Position numbers and translations under genes: made by a program. A stretch of DNA of 5,494 nt from Gammaproteobacteria bacterium (GTDB taxonomy: Bacteria; Pseudomonadota; Gammaproteobacteria; Immundisolibacterales; Immundisolibacteraceae): assembly GCA_003526065.1 (NCBI GenBank), contig DQBD01000091.1, positions 1 to 5,494 of the forward strand. Reading direction: 5' to 3'. Shown in pieces: positions 4,841 through 5,494 of this stretch. Position 1 is the first letter of the stretch. The number at the start of each line of letters is the position of its first letter. The notes below the pieces were generated by a model. The model did no database searches, was not told where the DNA came from, and worked only from the letters and a program-made list of their open reading frames with translations.

Positions 4841-5494
4841 ATGAACAACGCCTCGAAACACGCCCGGCATCGATATTTGCTGCAAGCGGCCGTGGTCGGC
4901 CTGGTCGCCGGCGTGGCCATTACCCTTCTGTGGCCGTCGCCACCGGCGCCGCCCCAACTGCCGATCAGCGGCGGCGTCACGCCGCCTCTGCCCGCCCCTG
5001 CCGGGCCAACGGCCAACAGCTTCGCGCCGGCGGTGGAGGCCGCCGCGCCGGCGGTGGTCAATATCTACAGCACCAAGGTCGTCACCCGCGCGTTCAACCC
5101 GCTTCTCGACGAGCCGCTGTTCCAGCGCTTTTTCGGGCGTGCCCCGATACCGCGCCAGCGGCTGGAATCGAGCCTGGGGTCGGGTGTACTGCTCGGCAAG
5201 GACGGCTACATCGCCACCAACCACCACGTCATTGCGGATGCCAGCGAAATCGAGGTCGCGCTGCGTGACGGGCGCAGTGCCAAGGCAGCGCTGGTGGGCA
5301 GTGACCCGATCACTGACCTGGCCCTGCTGCGCATCGACCTGCCAAACCTGCCCTCCATCGCCCAGGGCGACGACCGACAGGTCCGTATCGGTGATCTGGT
5401 GCTGGCCATTGGCAACCCGTTCGGGGTCGGGCAAACGGTGACGCTGGGCGTGGTCGGCGCCATCGGCCGCGAGGCACCGGGCATTTCCGCGGTC
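4841..5494 (+). CDS. HtrA/DegS-type membrane-anchored periplasmic serine protease, 5' part
   Basis: HtrA proteases degrade or sense misfolded envelope proteins; DegS/AlgW members cut the anti-sigma factor RseA/MucA to release the envelope stress sigma factor. The 218 visible residues start at ATG 4841 and run off the right edge in frame. A short basic N-terminus (KHARHR) leads to one hydrophobic helix at about 13-31, an uncleaved anchor in DegS/AlgW members. A Pro/Ala-rich linker covers 32-63. The trypsin-like domain begins at AAAPAVVNIYS (67-77). SSLGSGVLL (110-118) and YIATNHHVI (123-131) place catalytic His129, and DPITDLALLR (155-164) places catalytic Asp159. GDLVLAIGNPFGVGQTVTLG (184-203) is typical of the family. 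The Ser motif and PDZ domain lie beyond the window. The loop with LFQRFFG (93-99) is longer than in E. coli DegS. Family is certain; the choice among DegS, AlgW and DegQ is not, though the anchor favours DegS/AlgW. It is transcribed divergently from petA. Confidence 0.93.
   Translation, partial: MNNASKHARHRYLLQAAVVGLVAGVAITLLWPSPPAPPQLPISGGVTPPLPAPAGPTANSFAPAVEAAAPAVVNIYSTKVVTRAFNPLLDEPLFQRFFGRAPIPRQRLESSLGSGVLLGKDGYIATNHHVIADASEIEVALRDGRSAKAALVGSDPITDLALLRIDLPNLPSIAQGDDRQVRIGDLVLAIGNPFGVGQTVTLGVVGAIGREAPGISAV

Noticed and set aside
5400..5494. Apparent lack of the catalytic Ser and PDZ domain in the protease.
   Set aside because: The reading frame simply runs off the window edge before that region; this is not evidence of truncation.

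Overview
The window is GC-rich DNA, with G or C at most third codon positions, and it looks like a gammaproteobacterial (possibly betaproteobacterial) chromosome. Its core is a five-gene minus-strand block in the order petA-petB-petC-sspA-sspB, an arrangement familiar from beta/gammaproteobacteria. Cytochrome b and cytochrome c1 are separate genes. I see no sign of plasmid, phage, insertion sequence, CRISPR array, tRNA or rRNA.

Layout from left to right. Bases 2-355 (+) hold the 3' part of a gene resembling the archaeal-type CTP-dependent riboflavin kinase (DUF120/RibK). It overlaps by ATGA an unrecognised 149-residue gene (352-801, +). Bases 802-977 are a short convergent gap with one GC-rich stem-loop. 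The minus-strand block follows: sspB (978-1361), sspA (1373-2092), petC cytochrome c1 (2107-2802), petB cytochrome b (2799-4028) and petA Rieske protein (4025-4621). A 219-base divergent intergenic region (4622-4840) separates petA from a plus-strand membrane-anchored HtrA/DegS-type serine protease that starts at 4841 and runs off the right edge.

Transcription of the block would start near 4630-4800 and run leftward. The three pet genes overlap by 1-4 bases and encode the complete catalytic core of the quinol:cytochrome c oxidoreductase (complex III). sspA and sspB follow after gaps of 14 and 11 bases. They encode the RNA-polymerase-associated stringent starvation protein and the ClpXP adaptor. 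The protease at the right edge would act in the periplasm, so two proteolysis-related functions flank or share the respiratory operon.

Most of the window is conventional. Points worth a second look are a Rieske cluster-loop Ser-to-Gly change together with PLWY in place of PEWY in cytochrome b, both at the quinol oxidation site. Others are a RibK-like gene coupled to an orphan protein in a bacterium, an N-terminal Ser/Lys extension with a TTG start in SspA, and an inverted repeat in the protease leader. I did not find a convincing wholly new system; the RibK-like/orphan pair is the best candidate for undescribed biology.
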